Assembly: GCF_031453675.1 (NCBI RefSeq)
Contig: NZ_JAVIZX010000001.1
Location: forward strand, 1-64,000
Length of the DNA stretch: 64,000 bases
Direction of reading: 5' to 3'
Source: Paracidovorax wautersii
GTDB taxonomy: Bacteria; Pseudomonadota; Gammaproteobacteria; Burkholderiales; Burkholderiaceae_C
Part shown: in pieces, positions 26,082-34,365 of the stretch
Position numbering within the stretch: the first letter of the stretch is position 1
Layout of the letters: each line of letters starts with the position of its first letter
Translations under genes and position numbers: made by a program
Notes under the pieces: generated by a model
Seen by the model: only the letters and a program-made list of their open reading frames with translations
Database searches by the model: none
What the model was told of the DNA's origin: nothing

Positions 26082-26984
26082 ATGCTCAACCGGCGCGAGC
26101 TATCCCTTTTGAGGGCCATGTACCAGCAGGGCACGGTCACGGCGGCAGCGGCCTCCATCCACATGACCCAGCCCGCGGCGAGCGCGCTGCTGCGCGACAT
26201 GGAGACACGGCTGGGGTTTGCGCTCTTCAGCCGCGAGCAACGCCGCCTGCAGCTGACCAGCCAGGGGCGCTCCTTGATCCCGGAAGTGCTGAACGCGCTC
26301 TCCGGCATCGAGGCCGTCGACCGGCTTGCCAACGACATCCGAAAAGGGGCGACCGAACGGCTCACCGTCGGGGCCGTGGCCGTGGCCTCGTCGATGCTGC
26401 TGCCCGAGGCGCTGGTGCATGTCCGCCAGGCCTACCCCCGCATCACCTTCGCGGTGCGCACCGGGTCGGCCCTGGAGATCGTAGAGATGGCCGTGGACCA
26501 TCGCATCGACGTGGGCATCGTGATCGGTTCCTCCGCGCCGAATGAACGGGTCTTCAAGGAGCAGCTGGCGGCCGTCAGCCTGTTCGCGGTCTTCCATCCC
26601 GCGCATCCCCGGGCGCAGGCCAGCGACGTCACGCTGGGCGAAGTGACGGGCCTGGGGCTGATCGCGCTGTCTCCGGCCCTGCCCGCCGGCCGGGCGACGC
26701 AGCAGGCGATCCAGCAAAGCGGGCTGGTCTACCAGCCCTTGATGGAGGTGGCGCAGTCCTTCACGGCCTGCGAACTGGCGGGCCAGCAGCTGGGGGTGGC
26801 GGTGGTGGAGTCGCTGGGGGCACGCTACGCGCAGCGGATGGGCCTGATCGCCAAGCCTTTGCTGACCATGCGGGATTCCGAGCTGGCGATCGTCGCCCCC
26901 AAGGACCGGCCGCTGGACGGTGCCGGCCTTTGCTTGACCGACGCGCTGAAACGATGCATCCGGTCGCAGGACCACAGGCTGTGA
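26082..26984 (+). CDS. LysR-family regulator of the enolase-Bug operon
   Basis: 300 residues. A winged-helix domain (residues 1-60, TVTAAAASIHMTQPAASALL) is followed by a periplasmic-binding-protein-like effector domain. It is divergent from the enolase-superfamily gene with a 98-bp gap. That gap contains an AT-rich stretch with CATACAAATTCC near 26070, plausible for T-N11-A type binding. It probably activates the neighbouring operon when the imported acid or its product binds. Confidence 0.9.
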   Translation: MLNRRELSLLRAMYQQGTVTAAAASIHMTQPAASALLRDMETRLGFALFSREQRRLQLTSQGRSLIPEVLNALSGIEAVDRLANDIRKGATERLTVGAVAVASSMLLPEALVHVRQAYPRITFAVRTGSALEIVEMAVDHRIDVGIVIGSSAPNERVFKEQLAAVSLFAVFHPAHPRAQASDVTLGEVTGLGLIALSPALPAGRATQQAIQQSGLVYQPLMEVAQSFTACELAGQQLGVAVVESLGARYAQRMGLIAKPLLTMRDSELAIVAPKDRPLDGAGLCLTDALKRCIRSQDHRL

Positions 26985-27206
26985 GCCTGCCGTGCGGCTC
27001 GGCAGTCCGGACCGCGGCGCGGCGCCAGGGCGTGGGGCGATTCCACGCCGGTGCCCAGGCGGGCAGAGGCCTGCCATCGCTGCACCGGCGGGCCTTGGGC
27101 GCCGCCACGGGCGGGTAGGCACCGATGCTTCCCAGGCCCCCGGGACCTTCCCGATTGCACCAAGGCGGTGAGCCCCTCATCATTCTGCGCACAAGGGGAT
27201 GGTCAA

Positions 27207-27218
27207 TCTGTATACAAA
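27207..27218. promoter_or_regulatory. Candidate FCD-GntR operator, site D
   Basis: TCTGTATACAAA differs at one position from the perfect palindrome TTTGTATACAAA of site C. It lies 91 bp before the receptor start. It links this transporter to the ureide island 17 kb away. Confidence 0.5.
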
Positions 27219-27220
27219 AA

Positions 27221-27265
27221 CGGGCATCAATCTTGCGAACCTCAGCGTGACTGCGCGCAAGCCCG
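27221..27265 (+). other. Possible structured mRNA leader of the NMT1-like receptor gene
   Basis: CGGG (27221-27224) pairs with CCCG (27262-27265) and CTTGCG (27232-27237) with CGCAAG (27256-27261). A 7-nt bulge is left only on the 5' strand. Xanthine-I riboswitches (NMT1 motif) precede this receptor family in Burkholderiales, so this needs testing; I cannot match the consensus by eye. Confidence 0.25.
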
Positions 27266-27309
27266 CCCTTCGCGCTCCTTTCCAACGCCTTGATTGAATG
27301 GAGTTCCGC

Positions 27310-28341
27310 ATGAACAAACGATCCCTGCTGCAAGCCGCCGCGGCCCTGGCCTGTGCCGGCGCCTTCTCCCTGGCCCATGCGCAAACGCCCACGCCCATCA
27401 AGTTCCAGCTGGACTGGCGCTTCGAAGGCCCGGCCGCGTTCTTCCTGCAGCCGGTGGCCAAGGGCTACTTCAAGGACGCCGGCCTGAATGTCACCGTGGA
27501 TGCGGGCAACGGATCCGGCGGCGCCGTGCAGCGCGTGGCCTCGGGCACGTACGACATGGGCTTCGCCGACCTGGCGGCGGTGATGGAATTCCACGCCAAC
27601 AACCCCGACGCGCAGAACAAGCCCGTGGCCGTGATGATGGTCTACAACAACACGCCGGCCTCGGTCATGGCGCTCAAGAAGAGCGGCATCACCAAGCCGT
27701 CGGACCTGGCGGGCAAGAAGCTGGGCGCGCCGGTGTTCGATGCCGGCCGCCGCGCCTTCCCCATCTTCGCCAAGGCCAACAGCGTGGGCAACGTGCAGTG
27801 GACGGCCATGGACCCGCCGCTGCGCGAAACCATGCTGGTGCGCGGCGACGTGGACGCCATCACCGGGTTCACCTTCACCTCGCTGCTGAACCTGGAGGCG
27901 CGCGGAGCCAAGGCCAGCGACGTGGTGGTGCTGCCCTATGCCGACTACGGCGTGAAGCTCTACGGCAACGTGATCATCGCCAGCCCGAAGCTGGTCAAGG
28001 AGAACCCGCAGGCGATCAAGGCCTTCCTGAAGGCCTTCACCAAGGGGGCCAAGGAAGTCATCGCCAATCCCGGCGCCGCCATCGCCTACGTGAAGGAGCG
28101 CGACGGCATCGTCAACACCGCGCTGGAAACCCGCCGCCTGCAGCTGGCCATCGACACCGTGGTGAACAGCCCCGACGCCCGCGCCGAAGGCTTCGGCCAG
28201 GCCGTGCCCGGCCGCCTGTCGCTGATGGCCTCGCAGGTGTCGGATGCCTTCGCCACCAAGTCGCGCGTGAAGGCCGACGAGGTGTGGAACGGCTCGTTCC
28301 TGCCGCCTGCGGCCGAGCTCAACATCCTGCCCAGGAAGTAA
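27310..28341 (+). CDS. NMT1/THI5-like ABC transporter substrate-binding protein
   Basis: 343 residues with a Sec signal ending LAHAQ. NMT1/SsuA-type features are FQLDWRFEGPAAFFLQPVAKGYFKDAGL, GNGSGGAVQRVASGTYDMGFADLAAV, and LVRGDVDAITGFTFTS. The fold binds pyrimidine precursors, purines, sulfonates or similar small compounds in the periplasm. The ATG at 27310 follows GGAG; the ATG at 27298 overlaps that site. ATPase and permease genes follow, making a complete importer. Proximity to two deaminases and ureide genes suggests a nucleobase. Confidence 0.9.
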   Translation: MNKRSLLQAAAALACAGAFSLAHAQTPTPIKFQLDWRFEGPAAFFLQPVAKGYFKDAGLNVTVDAGNGSGGAVQRVASGTYDMGFADLAAVMEFHANNPDAQNKPVAVMMVYNNTPASVMALKKSGITKPSDLAGKKLGAPVFDAGRRAFPIFAKANSVGNVQWTAMDPPLRETMLVRGDVDAITGFTFTSLLNLEARGAKASDVVVLPYADYGVKLYGNVIIASPKLVKENPQAIKAFLKAFTKGAKEVIANPGAAIAYVKERDGIVNTALETRRLQLAIDTVVNSPDARAEGFGQAVPGRLSLMASQVSDAFATKSRVKADEVWNGSFLPPAAELNILPRK

Positions 28342-28418
28342 GCCGTACTACGCCCTGGCTGCGCCCAGCAGCCAGGCCCGCGGACGGGCAGAGGCCGTCG
28401 CGCCTCTTTGCTCCTCAT

Positions 28419-28463
28419 TTAATAGCTGCTTGCGCTTACTGGATAAGCGCCAGAGGCACATTG
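28419..28463. repeat. Small palindromic repeat, family R1, copy e (reverse orientation)
   Basis: AATAGCTGCTTGCGCTTA, a short loop and ATAAGCGC (28443-28450), followed by AGAGGC. It lies just before the ABC ATPase start codon. Confidence 0.7.
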
Positions 28464-28476
28464 GACCCATAACCCC

Positions 28477-29301
28477 ATGCAGGCCGACGAAAACTTCTTC
28501 GTGGACTTTCGCGATGTCTGGCTCGCCTACAACGACGAGCTGCTCGCCCAGAACCACTTCGCCGTGGAGGCCATCAACCTGCAGGTGCGGCCCGGCGAAT
28601 TCATCGCCATCGTCGGCCCCTCCGGCTGCGGCAAGTCCACCTTCATGAAACTGGCCACCGGCCTGAAGATGCCGTCGATGGGCAAGATCCGCATCGACGG
28701 CCAGCCGGTGACGGGGCCGCTCAAGATCTCCGGCATGGCCTTCCAGGCGCCTTCGCTGCTGCCCTGGCGCACCACCGTGGACAACGTGCTGCTGCCGCTG
28801 GAGATCGTCGAGCCGCACCGCTCGCAGTTCAAGGCCCGGCGCAAGGAATATGTGGACCGCGCCCGCGCCCTGCTGCAGAAGGTGGGCCTGGGCGGCTATG
28901 AAGACAAGTTCCCGTGGCAGCTCTCGGGTGGCATGCAGCAGCGCGCCAGCATCTGCCGTGCGCTGATCCACGAGCCCAAGATGCTGCTGCTGGACGAACC
29001 CTTTGGCGCGCTCGATGCCTTCACGCGCGAAGAGCTGTGGTGCATCCTGCGCGACCTGCAGGCCGAGCAGCAGTTCAACGTCATCCTGGTCACGCACGAC
29101 CTGCGCGAGAGCGTCTTCCTGGCCGACACCGTGTACGTGATGAGCAAGAGCCCGGGGCGCTTCGTCGTCAAGCGCGACATCGAACTGCCGCGCCCCCGCG
29201 AGCTGGAGCTCACCTACACCAAGGAATTCACGGACATCGTGCTGGAGCTGCGGGGCCATATCGGCGCCCTGCGCAAGTCCGGCGGGGAGATCACGCAATG
29301 A
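28477..29301 (+). CDS. ABC transporter ATPase (SsuB/TauB-like)
   Basis: 274 residues with all nucleotide-binding motifs: Walker A GPSGCGKST, Q-loop FQAPSLLPW, signature LSGGMQQR, Walker B LLLDEPFGALD and H-loop LVTHD. This is the ATPase type that serves NMT1/SsuA receptors. It energises import by the receptor at 27310. Its stop overlaps the permease start (ATGA), so the two proteins are made together. Confidence 0.95.
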   Translation: MQADENFFVDFRDVWLAYNDELLAQNHFAVEAINLQVRPGEFIAIVGPSGCGKSTFMKLATGLKMPSMGKIRIDGQPVTGPLKISGMAFQAPSLLPWRTTVDNVLLPLEIVEPHRSQFKARRKEYVDRARALLQKVGLGGYEDKFPWQLSGGMQQRASICRALIHEPKMLLLDEPFGALDAFTREELWCILRDLQAEQQFNVILVTHDLRESVFLADTVYVMSKSPGRFVVKRDIELPRPRELELTYTKEFTDIVLELRGHIGALRKSGGEITQ

Positions 29302-30071
29302 ATGTGCAACATCGCAAACAGGTCGAGCGCTGGTCGCCGTGGGTCCTGCTGTTCGCCGTGATCGTGCTGTGGCAGGTGATCTGCGCAGGCTTCAGCGTCT
29401 CGGAGTTCATCTTCCCCAGCCCGCTCGAGATCTGGAACCAGTTCGTCGAGTTCAAGTGGATCATCGCCGGCCACGCCTGGCGCACCTTCTGGGTCACCAT
29501 GGCGGGCTTCGGCATCGCCATCGTGGTCGGCGTGCTACTGGGCTTTCTCATCGGCTCGTCGCGCCTGGCGTACGCCGCCGTCTATCCTTTGATGACCGCT
29601 TTCAACGCCCTGCCCAAGGCCGCCTTCGTGCCCATCCTGGTCGTGTGGTTCGGCATCGGCGTGGGGCCGGCCATCCTCACGGCCTTCCTCATCAGCTTCT
29701 TCCCGATCATGGTGAACATCGCCACCGGCCTGGCCACCCTGGAGCCCGAGCTGGAAGACGTGCTGCGCGTGCTGGGCGCCAAGCGCTGGGACGTGCTGGT
29801 CAAGGTGGGCATGCCGCGCTCGCTGCCCTACTTCTACGGCTCGCTCAAGGTCGCCATCACGCTGGCCTTCGTGGGCACCACGGTGAGCGAGATGACCGCC
29901 GCCAACGAGGGCATCGGCTACCTGCTGATCTCGGCCGGCTCGTCCATGCAGATGGGCCTGGCCTTCGCCGGGCTGATGGTGGTGGGCGCCATGGCCATGG
30001 TGATGTACGAACTGTTCAGCGTGCTCGAAAAACACACCACCGGCTGGGCCCACCGCGGATCGAACCAGTGA
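29298..30071 (+). CDS. ABC transporter permease (SsuC/TauC-like)
   Basis: 257 residues, about six membrane segments, binding-protein-dependent-transport type. The cytoplasmic coupling motif reads EDVLRVLGAKRWDVLVKVGMP, and the family motif FNALPKAAFVPILVVWFG is present. It forms the membrane channel of the importer with the ATPase and receptor encoded immediately upstream. A structured R3 repeat begins 4 bp after the stop and may define the 3' end of the operon message. Confidence 0.95.
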   Translation: MNVQHRKQVERWSPWVLLFAVIVLWQVICAGFSVSEFIFPSPLEIWNQFVEFKWIIAGHAWRTFWVTMAGFGIAIVVGVLLGFLIGSSRLAYAAVYPLMTAFNALPKAAFVPILVVWFGIGVGPAILTAFLISFFPIMVNIATGLATLEPELEDVLRVLGAKRWDVLVKVGMPRSLPYFYGSLKVAITLAFVGTTVSEMTAANEGIGYLLISAGSSMQMGLAFAGLMVVGAMAMVMYELFSVLEKHTTGWAHRGSNQ

Positions 30072-30074
30072 GCA

Positions 30075-30190
30075 TCCCCCTGAGGCGCTGCGCGCCTTCC
30101 CCCTTCTCTCGGATGGCATTGCCATCCGGGAAGGGGGACGCCGCCAGCGCGGCGGGGCGGCCCTTGCGCGGCGGCTGCTGGAATGGGCCG
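30075..30190 (+). repeat. Structured intergenic repeat, family R3, copy a
   Basis: A small hairpin (GGCGctgCGCC type) is followed by a large one: CCCCCT at 30100, apical stem GGATGG/CCATCC, closing AGGGGG at 30138. Then comes a conserved tail with GACGCCGCCAGCGCGGCGG and CTTGCGCGGCGGCTGCTGG. Copies with different apical stems lie at 58431 and 60183. Confidence 0.75.
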
Positions 30191-30216
30191 CGCCCAGGTC
30201 TTACGCAGGGGCCATC

Positions 30217-30693
30217 GTGACGCTACGGCCAGATCAGGCAGAACGCCACCTGCGCCGCGCCAACGCGGTGGCGCAGCGCGCGCTGGGCATGGGCCGCCAT
30301 CCGTTCGGCGCCCTGCTGGTGGCGCCGGACGGCGAGACGGTGCTGGCCGAGCAGGGCAACATCGACACCGTGAACCACGCCGAGAGCACGCTGGCGCGCT
30401 CTGCCGCCGCGAACTACCCGGGCGCATACCTGGCCCAGTGCACCCTGGTCACCACCTTCGAGCCCTGCGCGATGTGCGCGGGCACGATCTACTGGGCGGG
30501 CATCGGGCACGTGCTGTACGGCGCCGAAGAAGCCGCCCTGCTGGCGCTGACCGGCAACCATCCGGAGAACCCCACGCTCAGCCTGCCCTGCCGCGCGGTC
30601 TTCGCCAGCGGACAGCGCGCCACGGAGGTGACCGGGCCGGTGCCGGCGCTGCATGAAGCCATCACCGCGGTGCACCGCGACTTCTGGCGCTGA
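30217..30693 (+). CDS. Nucleoside/guanine-type deaminase (cytidine deaminase fold), first copy
   Basis: 158 residues. Zinc-site motifs are H54-A-E56 (the His ligand and the proton-shuttling Glu) and P-C84-A-M-C87. The length and motif fit the tRNA-adenosine/guanine deaminase superfamily; free-base or nucleoside deamination is likely given the purine context. The start is a GTG at 30217 after GCAGGGG. It lies after the ABC importer, possibly on the same transcript through repeat R3. A paralogue is at 37017 beside a second NMT1-like receptor. Confidence 0.85.
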   Translation: MTLRPDQAERHLRRANAVAQRALGMGRHPFGALLVAPDGETVLAEQGNIDTVNHAESTLARSAAANYPGAYLAQCTLVTTFEPCAMCAGTIYWAGIGHVLYGAEEAALLALTGNHPENPTLSLPCRAVFASGQRATEVTGPVPALHEAITAVHRDFWR

Positions 30694-30777
30694 GCGCCGC
30701 GCCCAAGGCCGCCCGCACCGCCCCGCCCCAAGGGCCCGCCGCTATACTGCCGGCCCCGTGGACAGCAGGATCTCAGC

Positions 30778-31830
30778 ATGCGGTTGACAGTCTTTTGGCG
30801 CCGGCTGGCGTATGTGGCATGCGCGGGCCTCGCGGCCTGCGGCAGCAACCCGCCAGCGAGCGCACCGCCGGCTGCCGCCCCTTCCGCGCCCACCTCCGCA
30901 GCGGCCGAAGGGGCCGCGCCGGTGCGCATCGGCCTTGCCCTGGGCGGGGGCGCTGCCAAGGGCTTCGCCCACATCGGGGTGATCAAGATGCTGGAGGCCA
31001 ACGGCCTGACCCCGGCCACCGTGGCGGGCACCAGCGCCGGCAGCGTGGTGGGGGCCCTGTATGCCAGCGGCATGAACGCCTTCGAGCTGCAGGAAAAGGC
31101 GGTGGCCCTGGACGAAACCCAGATCCGCGACCTGCAGTTCTCCTCCGGCGGCCTCGTGCTGGGCCAGAAGCTGCAGGACTATGTGAACGAACAGGTGCGC
31201 CGCAAGCCGCTCGAACAACTGGCCAAGCCTTTCGTGGCCGTCTCCGCGCGGCTGGAGGATGGCGAACGGACCGTGTTCTCGCGCGGCAACACCGGCCAGG
31301 CCGTGCGCGCCTCCAGCAGCGTGCCCGGCGTGTTCCAGCCGGTCGCCATCGGCGCCTACCACTACGTGGATGGCGGCATCGTCAGCCCCGTGCCGGTGGA
31401 CGCCGCGCGGCAGCTGGGTGCCGACATCGTCGTCGCCGTCGACATCTCCAACAAGGCGCGGGGCGCATCGCCCAGCGGTCTGCTGGGCACCGTGGGCCAG
31501 AGCATCGCCATCATGGGCCAGAAGCTGGGCCAGGCCGAACTGGCCCGCGCCGACGTCATCATCCGCCCCAAGGTGCTGGACATCGGACCCACCGATTTCG
31601 CGCAGCGCGCCAATGCCATCCTGGAAGGCGAGAAGGCCGCGCTGGCCGCCATGCCACAGATCCGCGAACGCATCGCGCGGCTGCAGGCCGAGCGCGCACA
31701 GGCCGCGCAGCTGGCACGCCAGCAGGTACAGGAAACGCAGTACCAGGCCTGTCTGGAGAACCGCTCCCGACTGCAGAAGCTCGCCGGCATGGCGGGCGTG
31801 GACACCTCGTCCTGCACCGCTCCGCGCTGA
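30778..31830 (+). CDS. Patatin-like phospholipase lipoprotein (RssA/NTE family)
   Basis: 350 residues. Lipobox LAAC near residue 20 is followed by a Pro/Ala linker. The patatin domain has the oxyanion motif [13 protein letters not shown], nucleophile Ser in GTSAG and catalytic Asp in VDGG, so the dyad is intact. A charged coiled-coil-like segment near the C-terminus ([16 protein letters not shown]) follows. It probably hydrolyses membrane lipids on the periplasmic side. A -10-like TATACT lies near 30742. The hydroxypyruvate isomerase start lies 4 bp downstream. Confidence 0.92.
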   Translation: MRLTVFWRRLAYVACAGLAACGSNPPASAPPAAAPSAPTSAAAEGAAPVRIGLALGGGAAKGFAHIGVIKMLEANGLTPATVAGTSAGSVVGALYASGMNAFELQEKAVALDETQIRDLQFSSGGLVLGQKLQDYVNEQVRRKPLEQLAKPFVAVSARLEDGERTVFSRGNTGQAVRASSSVPGVFQPVAIGAYHYVDGGIVSPVPVDAARQLGADIVVAVDISNKARGASPSGLLGTVGQSIAIMGQKLGQAELARADVIIRPKVLDIGPTDFAQRANAILEGEKAALAAMPQIRERIARLQAERAQAAQLARQQVQETQYQACLENRSRLQKLAGMAGVDTSSCTAPR

Positions 31831-31834
31831 CGCC

Positions 31835-32635
31835 ATGCCCCGCTTCGCCGCCAACGTTTCGCTGCTCTACAACGACCTGGCCTTCCTCGACCGTTTCGCG
31901 GCCGCTGCCGCCGACGGCTTCCAGGGGGTGGAGTGCCTCTTCCCCTACGCCTGGCCGGCGCAGAAGATCGCGCAGCGCCTGCGCGATGCCGGATTGCAGC
32001 AGGTGCTGTTCAATGCGCCGCCGGGCGACTGGGACGCCGGCGAGCGGGGCATGGCCTGCCACCCGGGGCGGGAGGGGGAGTTCCGCGAAGGCATAGCGCT
32101 GGCACTGGACTACGCGCGCACGCTGCAGTGCCCGCGCATCCACGTCGTCGCAGGCATCGTGCCGCCCGGGGCCGCGGCGGCCGAGGTGCATGCCACCTAC
32201 GTGGCCAACATGCGCCACGCCGCGGCGCAGGCCGCGCCGCACGGCATCCAGATCCTGCTGGAGCCCATCAATGCGCGGGACATGCCGGGCTTCTTCGTGG
32301 GGCGCCAGGCGCAGGCGCATGCGCTGGTGGCGGAGATCGGTGCGTCCAACGTGCGCGTGCAGATGGATCTCTACCACTGCCAGATCAGCGAAGGCGACCT
32401 GGCCAGCAAGATCCGCCAGTACCTGCCCACGGGGCGCGTGGCGCACGTGCAGATCGCGGGCGTGCCGGAACGCCATGAGCCCGATGTCGGCGAGGTGAAC
32501 TATCCCTACCTCTTCGAACTGCTGGACGGCCTGGGCTACGACGGCTGGGTCGGCTGCGAATACCGGCCTGCCCGCGGGACTGCGCCCCGGGCCACGCAGG
32601 ATGGCCTGGGCTGGCTGCCGCGCCGCGCGCCGTAG
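31835..32635 (+). CDS. hyi: Hydroxypyruvate isomerase
   Basis: 266 residues. The family pattern [49 protein letters not shown] and [10 protein letters not shown] is clear; the conserved Glu and His residues of the xylose-isomerase-like barrel are present. It converts hydroxypyruvate to tartronate semialdehyde in glyoxylate assimilation, the fate of the carbon left after allantoin breakdown. Glyoxylate carboligase is not in the window. It may be co-transcribed with the patatin gene, an unrelated function. Confidence 0.9.
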   Translation: MPRFAANVSLLYNDLAFLDRFAAAAADGFQGVECLFPYAWPAQKIAQRLRDAGLQQVLFNAPPGDWDAGERGMACHPGREGEFREGIALALDYARTLQCPRIHVVAGIVPPGAAAAEVHATYVANMRHAAAQAAPHGIQILLEPINARDMPGFFVGRQAQAHALVAEIGASNVRVQMDLYHCQISEGDLASKIRQYLPTGRVAHVQIAGVPERHEPDVGEVNYPYLFELLDGLGYDGWVGCEYRPARGTAPRATQDGLGWLPRRAP

Positions 32636-32687
32636 CGGCAGCGGGCACCTCGGCCCTTGACCGAAGGGCCCTGCGTTGCGCCTGCCG

Positions 32688-32906
32688 TCAGTAGCGCGGC
32701 GGCTGCATCTGCAGCAGGATGTTTTTTCCGGTGGCAGTGACGCGCAGCGTGCCCGCATTCCACTCCAGCCAGGACAGGTCGATCAGTTCCTCGATCATGA
32801 TTTCGTCGATGTCACCGGCACGGCGCTGTGCCAGCGACTGTTCGACGCCGGGGAGTGCGGTGCGCAGCTCGCCACGGCGAATCTCGGAGATGGGCGAGAG
32901 GTTCAT
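32688..32906 (-). CDS. Small conserved-looking hypothetical protein
   Basis: 72 residues from the ATG at 32906, which follows GGAAGG. The sequence begins MNLSPISEIRRGEL and ends ILLQMQPPRY. It is soluble, acidic in the middle (GDIDEIMIEELIDLSWLEW) and has no recognised domain. It is alone on this strand between hyi and the IF-1 cluster. Confidence 0.65.
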   Translation of the reverse strand: MNLSPISEIRRGELRTALPGVEQSLAQRRAGDIDEIMIEELIDLSWLEWNAGTLRVTATGKNILLQMQPPRY

Positions 32907-33280
32907 CTGAAGCCTTCCATGCGAAAGAACCCAGCCTAGCAGGGAACCCCCTGCAGCGTCGCGCGAGTGGACGCGGCGCCACACTCCCAGCGTGTTTTTT
33001 TCCAATCGACTACACTGCAGCCTGGCCCTGCGCTTTGCTCGCTATCGCAGTGCTCGCCTGACACGCCGACGGTTCTGACACCTCCACGGCCTGCGCCCAC
33101 TCCACTGCCAACGCAGTCCGGTTGGCCGTCATCCTCCAGCCCCGAGCCCATCCCGCCCCTCCTCCCCGTTTCGGAGCGGCACCGTTCGACTTCGGTCGCC
33201 CGCCGGCGCAGCGCGCCGATTTCCCTCATCCCCCGACGCTGGCCCCTCTGTGGCGCAGCGCCGCACGACTTTTCTCTGCA
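32907..33280 (+). other. Intergenic region and probable long leader of the IF-1 / RRM cluster
   Basis: 374 bp. A promoter-like TACACT lies near 33008 after a T run. The rest is C-rich, with short inverted segments but no convincing gene. If transcription starts there, the leader before the small protein would be about 260 nt, the sort of length used by cold-shock-type mRNAs. Confidence 0.45.
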
Positions 33281-33493
33281 ATGCACCATGACACCCGGGT
33301 GGTGGGCAAGTACCTTGTCACCCCCCTCACCAAGATCTCGGACACGGGCGATTACCTCGCTTCCGTGTCCCTGCGCCGCGGCATGCACGACCGCATCTTC
33401 CGCTTCGTTCCGCGCTTTGCCTGCCCCATCGGCGCCCTGCACTATGCACAGGCCCAAGGGCACGCCATGGCCATGGCTCCCCAGCCCGCCTGA
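33281..33493 (+). CDS. Small conserved protein upstream of infA
   Basis: 70 residues. [20 protein letters not shown] and [15 protein letters not shown] look like a genuine basic protein and not a chance frame. The codon choice is typical of the neighbours. It sits 40 bp before the IF-1 gene in the same direction and may be co-expressed. I recognise similar small proteins near RNA-binding or cold-shock genes in Burkholderiales but know no function. No strong ribosome site is seen before the ATG. Confidence 0.6.
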   Translation: MHHDTRVVGKYLVTPLTKISDTGDYLASVSLRRGMHDRIFRFVPRFACPIGALHYAQAQGHAMAMAPQPA

Positions 33494-33533
33494 GCCGCGC
33501 GGCCTCCACAACACCGAACCCAAAGGAGCCCTC

Positions 33534-33797
33534 ATGGCCAAAGAAGAACTGATTGAAATGCAAGGCAAGGTCGACGAAGTGCTGCCCGATTCGCGCTTTC
33601 GCGTCACCCTGGAAAACGGCCACCAGCTGGTGGCCTACGCCGGCGGCAAGATGCGCAAGCACCGCATCCGCGTGCTGGCCGGCGACCGTGTATCGCTGGA
33701 GCTCTCGCCCTACGACCTGAACAAGGGCCGCCTGACCTTCCGCCACATCGAGGCCCGCACCGGCGCACGCCCGCCCGCGCGCCCCGGCGCCCGCTGA
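33534..33797 (+). CDS. infA: Translation initiation factor IF-1 (probable second copy)
   Basis: 87 residues, an OB-fold: [40 protein letters not shown] and [14 protein letters not shown] are diagnostic. It is longer than standard IF-1 (72) because of an Arg/Pro-rich tail [13 protein letters not shown]. Standalone infA outside the ribosomal-protein operon is common as a paralogue in betaproteobacteria. The AAAGGAG ribosome site is strong. With the RRM gene 77 bp downstream it looks like an RNA-chaperone or cold-response unit. Confidence 0.93.
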   Translation: MAKEELIEMQGKVDEVLPDSRFRVTLENGHQLVAYAGGKMRKHRIRVLAGDRVSLELSPYDLNKGRLTFRHIEARTGARPPARPGAR

Positions 33798-33874
33798 GCG
33801 CACCGCGCCCGGCTCCCTCTCTTTTTCAGCTGCCTCCCTGGGGAGGCGGCGCATTCACCTTCCGAAAGAAATTC

Positions 33875-34192
33875 ATGGACAACAAACTCTACGTGGGCAA
33901 CCTCTCCTATGCGATGCGCGACGACACGCTGCTGCAGCAATTCACCGCGTACGGCGACGTGCAGTCCGCCAAGGTCATGATGGAGCGCGACACCGGCCGC
34001 TCCAAGGGCTTCGGCTTCGTCGAAATGGGCACGGCTGCCGAAGCGCAGGCCGCCATCCAGGGCCTGCACGGCCAGTCGGTGGACGGCCGGGCGCTGACGG
34101 TGAACCTGGCCCGCCCGATGGAGCCGCGTTCCGGCGGCTTCGGCGGAGGCAACGGTGGTGGCGGCTACCGCGGCGGCCGCAGCAGCTACTGA
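33875..34192 (+). CDS. Glycine-rich RRM RNA-binding protein
   Basis: 105 residues. One RNA-recognition motif has RNP2 LYVGNL (residues 5-10) and RNP1 KGFGFVEM. A Gly/Arg-rich tail GGFGGGNGGGGYRGG follows. Such bacterial RRM proteins act as RNA chaperones, often cold induced. It follows infA and ends at a strong terminator. Confidence 0.94.
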   Translation: MDNKLYVGNLSYAMRDDTLLQQFTAYGDVQSAKVMMERDTGRSKGFGFVEMGTAAEAQAAIQGLHGQSVDGRALTVNLARPMEPRSGGFGGGNGGGGYRGGRSSY

Positions 34193-34234
34193 GCCCGGGC
34201 CAGCGTCCTCCGTGGACGCAGACGCTCTCCCCAT

Positions 34235-34262
34235 GAAAAAGCCGGCATTGCCGGCTTTTTTT
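34235..34262 (+). terminator. Rho-independent terminator after the RRM gene
   Basis: AAAAAGCCGGC, loop ATT, GCCGGCTTTTTTT: a strong GC stem with a U tract. Confidence 0.9.
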
Positions 34263-34318
34263 GTGGGGGCCTGCGCGTGCTGGCCCCGCTCCGCAGTTTA
34301 CCTACAATGCTATGCTTT

Positions 34319-34352
34319 AGATAGCTTTATGCGCTTACTCCATAAGCGCTTG
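34319..34352. repeat. Small palindromic repeat, family R1, copy d (reverse orientation)
   Basis: ATAGCTTTATGCGCTTA, loop, ATAAGCGCTT. It lies just past the stop of the 2OG oxygenase gene on the other strand, so it could end that message. Confidence 0.65.
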
Positions 34353-34365
34353 CGACCGATTTGAC

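Larger units (their letters stand above)
26985..27309 (+). other. Intergenic region upstream of the NMT1-like ABC transporter
   Basis: 325 bp. The first 190 bp show nothing recognised. Operator site D (27207-27218) and a possible folded leader (27221-27265) follow, then a GGAG ribosome site at about 27300. Confidence 0.6.

Noticed and set aside
28419-28463. Standard Rho-independent terminator between the receptor and ATPase genes
   Set aside because: The hairpin lacks a following T run and matches the R1 repeat, so no terminator is claimed.
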